Origin: an uncultured Pseudomonas sp. | GTDB taxonomy: Bacteria; Pseudomonadota; Gammaproteobacteria; Pseudomonadales; Pseudomonadaceae | DNA: 64,000 bases | Assembly (NCBI RefSeq): GCF_913774235.1 | Contig: NZ_CAJYDW010000017.1 | Coordinates: 1 to 64,000, forward strand | Direction: 5' to 3' | In this document: positions 61,386-64,000 of the stretch, one piece after another | How positions within the stretch are numbered: the stretch's first letter is position 1 | How the letters are laid out: each line of letters begins with the position of its first letter | Notes under the pieces: model-generated | Seen by the model: the letters and a program-made list of their open reading frames with translations, nothing else | Databases searched by the model: none | What the model was told of the DNA's origin: nothing | Translations under genes and position numbers: made by a program

Positions 61386-61428
61386 ACACCCAACATCCAA
61401 AAGGGACGCGTCATCCCAAGGAGAGTCC

Positions 61429-62445
61429 ATGTTTCGCCATCTTCTGCCGCTGCTCGCCGCCGGCCTGTTGTCCGCTGCCTCTCTCACAACCCAGGCGGCC
61501 ACCGCCTATCCGCTAACCGTGCACAACTGCGGTCGTGACCTGGTCTTCGAGCGCGCGCCCCAGCGGCTGGTCAGCCTCGGCCAGGCCAGCACCGAGCTGC
61601 TGCTGCGCCTGGGCGTAGGGTCGCGAATAGTGGGTACCGGTGTCTGGTTCGGCGGCTTGCCCAAGGATCTGCAGGAGGCCGGCAAGGGCATTCCGCGCCT
61701 GGCCGACAATGCGCCCAGCTTCGAAGCCGTGGTCGGCACCCGACCGGACCTGGTGGCGGCCCAGTACACCTATCACGTCGGCCCCGGCGGCGAGGTGGCG
61801 GACTTCCCGCGCTTCGCCAAGCTGGGGATCGCCGCCTACGTGGCGCCCAGCGATTGCGAAGGCAAGGCGGTCACCGCCGACTCCAACAGCGACGGCAGCC
61901 GCAGCTCGCCCTTCGACATGAATCTGGTGACTCGCGAGGCACATGAACTGGCGGCCATCCTCGATGTGCAGCCGGCCGGTGAGCATCTGGTCGCCGAACT
62001 GGACCGCCGCATCGCCGCCGCCGGCGAGCAGGCCAAGGCGGCCGGCGTCCAGGGGCGTTCGGTGCTGTTCTGGTTTTCTAGTCCGCGGTTAGAGGGCGAT
62101 CCCTGGGTCGCCGGCAATCTCGGCGCACCGGCCTGGATCGCCCGGGCCCTGGGGCTGCGCAATGTGGTCGACAGCGCCGAGGAATGGCCGGCGGTGAGCT
62201 GGGAGCGCGTCGCCGCCCTGGACCCGGACTATCTCGTGGTGGCGCGTATGGATCGTCGTCTCTACCCGGCCGATGACGTGGACAAGAAGCTGGCCTTTCT
62301 GCGTAGCGATCCCCTGACCCGCGAATTGCGCGCGGTGCGCGAGAATCATCTGCTGGTGGTGGACGCCGCGACCCTCAACCCCTCGCTGCGGGTCGTGGAC
62401 GGCGTCGAAGCCCTGGCTGCCGACCTGGCCAAGCCGCAACCATGA
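61429..62445 (+). CDS. Periplasmic binding protein of a B12-type ABC importer (BtuF-like)
   Basis: 338 residues. A signal peptide (MFRHLLPLLAAGLLSAASLT...QAA) is followed by a type III metal-chelate binding fold: RLVSLGQASTELLLRLGVGSRIVGT, then RPDLVAAQYTYHV, then a C-terminal lobe. Control by the cobalamin riboswitch points to B12, a precursor such as cobinamide, or possibly cobalt chelates as ligand. The ATG at 61429 follows AAGGAGAG; the frame upstream runs through the riboswitch. It overlaps the permease gene by 4 bases. Confidence 0.87.
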   Translation: MFRHLLPLLAAGLLSAASLTTQAATAYPLTVHNCGRDLVFERAPQRLVSLGQASTELLLRLGVGSRIVGTGVWFGGLPKDLQEAGKGIPRLADNAPSFEAVVGTRPDLVAAQYTYHVGPGGEVADFPRFAKLGIAAYVAPSDCEGKAVTADSNSDGSRSSPFDMNLVTREAHELAAILDVQPAGEHLVAELDRRIAAAGEQAKAAGVQGRSVLFWFSSPRLEGDPWVAGNLGAPAWIARALGLRNVVDSAEEWPAVSWERVAALDPDYLVVARMDRRLYPADDVDKKLAFLRSDPLTRELRAVRENHLLVVDAATLNPSLRVVDGVEALAADLAKPQP

Positions 62446-63476
62446 GTCTGCCCCTGGCCGCCGAGGGCGCCCGGCCCTGGCGCTGGCTGCTGGGCCTGGC
62501 CGCGGTGCTGGCCCTGGCGGCCAGCGTGGTGTTGGCGGCGTCCTTCGGCGAGATGCCCATCGCGCCCCTGACCAGCCTGCAGGCCATCGCCAACGGCCTC
62601 GGCTTGGGGCCCTATCCGGTGGAGCGCATCGTCCAGGGCATCGTCTGGGAATACCGCCTCAGCCGCGCCCTGGTGGCCGCCTGCTGTGGCGCGGGGCTGG
62701 CGGTGTCCGGCGCCATCCTTCAGGCGCTGCTGCGCAATGCCCTGGCCGAACCCTATGTGCTGGGCCTGTCGGCCGGTGCCTCCACCGGCGCAGTGCTGGT
62801 GATGCTGCTGGGCGTCGGTGGTGGGATGCTTGGCGTGTCCCTGGGCGCCTTCCTCGGCGCGGTGCTGGCCTTCGCCGTGGTGCTGCCCTTCCTCGGCAGC
62901 GGCGGCAGCACCCGCATCATCCTCGCCGGAGTGGCCGCCTCTCAGCTGTTCAATGCCCTGACCGCCTATATCGTCGCCACCGCGGCCAATGCCGAGCAGG
63001 CGCGCAGCGTGATGTTCTGGCTGCTCGGCAGCCTGGCCGGGGTGCGCTGGCCGGATGTCTGGCTGGCCGCCGGGGTGGTGCTCGCCGGCCTGCTGGTGTG
63101 CCTGGCCTGCGCCCGGGCGCTGGATGCCTTTGCCTTCGGGGAAGACGCCGCCGCCAGCCTCGGGGTCGCCGTGGGGCCGCTACGGCTGCTGCTGTTGGCG
63201 GTCACTGGCTTGATCACCGCCTGCCTGGTCAGCCTGGTGGGCGCGGTGGGCTTCGTCGGCCTGGTGATCCCCCATGTGGCGCGTTTCCTGGTCGGGCCGG
63301 GACATGGCCGGTTGCTGCCTACCTGCGCCCTGATCGGCGCCCTGTTCATGGTGCTGGCCGATATCGTCGCCCGCACCCTGGTGGCCAAGCAGACCCTGCC
63401 CATCGGCGTCGTCACCGCCCTGGTGGGCGCGCCGGCCTTCGCCTTGATCCTCTATCGCGCCCGGGAGGTCCGATGA
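62442..63476 (+). CDS. FecCD/BtuC-type ABC permease
   Basis: Inner-membrane permease of 344 residues and about ten spans: VEYRLSRALVA-type entry (EYRLSRALVAACCGAGLAVSG), the conserved QALLRNALAEPYVLGLSAGA and the ATPase contact LGVAVGPLRLLLL, then GFVGLVIPHVARFLVGPGH. It partners the binding protein before it and the ATPase after it, both overlapping by 4 bases. Confidence 0.91.
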   Translation: MSLPLAAEGARPWRWLLGLAAVLALAASVVLAASFGEMPIAPLTSLQAIANGLGLGPYPVERIVQGIVWEYRLSRALVAACCGAGLAVSGAILQALLRNALAEPYVLGLSAGASTGAVLVMLLGVGGGMLGVSLGAFLGAVLAFAVVLPFLGSGGSTRIILAGVAASQLFNALTAYIVATAANAEQARSVMFWLLGSLAGVRWPDVWLAAGVVLAGLLVCLACARALDAFAFGEDAAASLGVAVGPLRLLLLAVTGLITACLVSLVGAVGFVGLVIPHVARFLVGPGHGRLLPTCALIGALFMVLADIVARTLVAKQTLPIGVVTALVGAPAFALILYRAREVR

Positions 63477-64000
63477 GTCTCGCCGCGCAGGACGTGGCCT
63501 GGAGCGCCGGCGGCCAGCCGATCCTCCGGGGCGTGACCCTGCAGGTGCCACCCGGCGGGGTGCTCGGCCTGCTCGGCCCCAACGGCTCGGGCAAGTCCAG
63601 CCTGCTGCGGTTGTTGGCCGGACTGCGGCGGCCAGAGGAGGGGGCGGTCAGTCTCGACAAGACGCCGCTGTCTGAGGTGCGCCGCCGCGACCTGGCGCGC
63701 CGCGTCGCCCTGGTGGAGCAGCAGGCCGGCACCGAGGCCGATCTCTCGGTGGCCGAGGTGGTACGCCTGGGGCGCACGCCCCATCGCGGCCTGCTCGACG
63801 CCTGGAGCGCGCGCGACGCCGAGGTCTGCCAGCGTGCCCTGGCCCAGGTCGGTCTGGTCGACAAGGCCGGTCGCCGTTGGCATAGCCTCTCCGGTGGCGA
63901 ACGCCAGCGCGCCCAGATCGCCCGCGCCCTGGCCCAGGAGCCCAGTGAACTCCTGCTGGACGAGCCCACCAACCACCTCGACATCCAGCACCAGTTGGAA
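63473..64000 (+). CDS. ABC importer ATPase (BtuD/FecE-like), 3' end cut by window edge
   Basis: The first 176 residues are visible and the frame is open to the window end. Walker A is GPNGSGKSSLLRLLAG, the Q-loop follows in RRVALVEQQAG, the signature is LSGGERQRAQIARALAQ, and Walker B is ELLLDEPTNHLDIQHQ. It starts within the permease stop (ATGA). It supplies energy to the B12-type importer under the riboswitch. Confidence 0.92.
   Translation, partial: MSLAAQDVAWSAGGQPILRGVTLQVPPGGVLGLLGPNGSGKSSLLRLLAGLRRPEEGAVSLDKTPLSEVRRRDLARRVALVEQQAGTEADLSVAEVVRLGRTPHRGLLDAWSARDAEVCQRALAQVGLVDKAGRRWHSLSGGERQRAQIARALAQEPSELLLDEPTNHLDIQHQLE

Overview
The window looks like chromosome from a GC-rich Pseudomonas. 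The first 25 kb reproduces the pseudomonad housekeeping order queG / nnr-tsaE-amiB-mutL-miaA-hfq-hflX-hflK-hflC, hisZ-purA, rnr-rlmB, rpsF-rpsR-DUF2232-rplI-dnaB. The two-protein RNase R/RlmB overlap, the CbiG-CobJ fusion and REP elements with their own transposase fit the same genus. A member of the P. oryzihabitans/P. psychrotolerans group is possible, but that is inference and not shown by the sequence.

Layout. (1) 1-26.4 kb: tRNA modification, cell-wall amidase, mismatch repair, Hfq, the HflKC membrane complex, histidine and purine synthesis, a chemoreceptor, two identical tRNA-Leu(CAG) genes, RNase R with an unusually long repetitive basic tail, ribosomal proteins, the replicative helicase and a D-Ala-D-Ala ligase. 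(2) 26.4-33.1 kb: an orphan GtrII-like glucosyltransferase, an amino-acid permease, a YgiQ radical-SAM protein and a REP-associated tyrosine transposase (RAYT) bracketed by perfect REP pairs. (3) 33.1-40.6 kb: a quinate/shikimate dehydrogenase plus type II dehydroquinase pair, then the urea importer urtABCDE, split by repeat elements. (4) 41-48 kb: a probable catabolic unit (3-hydroxyisobutyrate-dehydrogenase-like protein, aldehyde dehydrogenase, M20 amidohydrolase, LysR regulator, DUF3100 transporter), a 141-bp palindromic element and deoC. (5) 48.0-53.7 kb: a visibly AT-rich island. (6) 53.7-64 kb: aerobic-type cobalamin genes (cobM, cobK, cobL, cobG, cobH, cobI, cobJ) followed by a cobalamin riboswitch in front of a B12-type ABC importer.

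The most interesting region is the AT-rich island. Its six genes form two back-to-back units. They match, step for step, the mycobacterial route to polyprenyl-phosphoryl-D-arabinofuranose: a UbiA-type phosphoribosyltransferase, a DUF212 (divergent PAP2) putative phosphatase, DprE1-like and DprE2-like epimerase subunits, a GtrA-type membrane protein, and a large multi-spanning GT-C-like protein that is probably the arabinosyltransferase. D-arabinose on type IV pilins is known in some P. aeruginosa strains, but no pilin gene is next to this locus, so the acceptor is unknown. The DprE1-like protein has alanine where the mycobacterial enzyme has the benzothiazinone-reactive cysteine.

Repeats are a second theme. 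There are four REP pairs within about 7 kb around the RAYT gene. GC-rich palindromic elements occur in three spacers, two of them inside urt and cob gene groups. There is also a three-unit array with an exact 87-bp period in the cobK-cobL spacer. No CRISPR array, rRNA gene, prophage or replication origin was seen.
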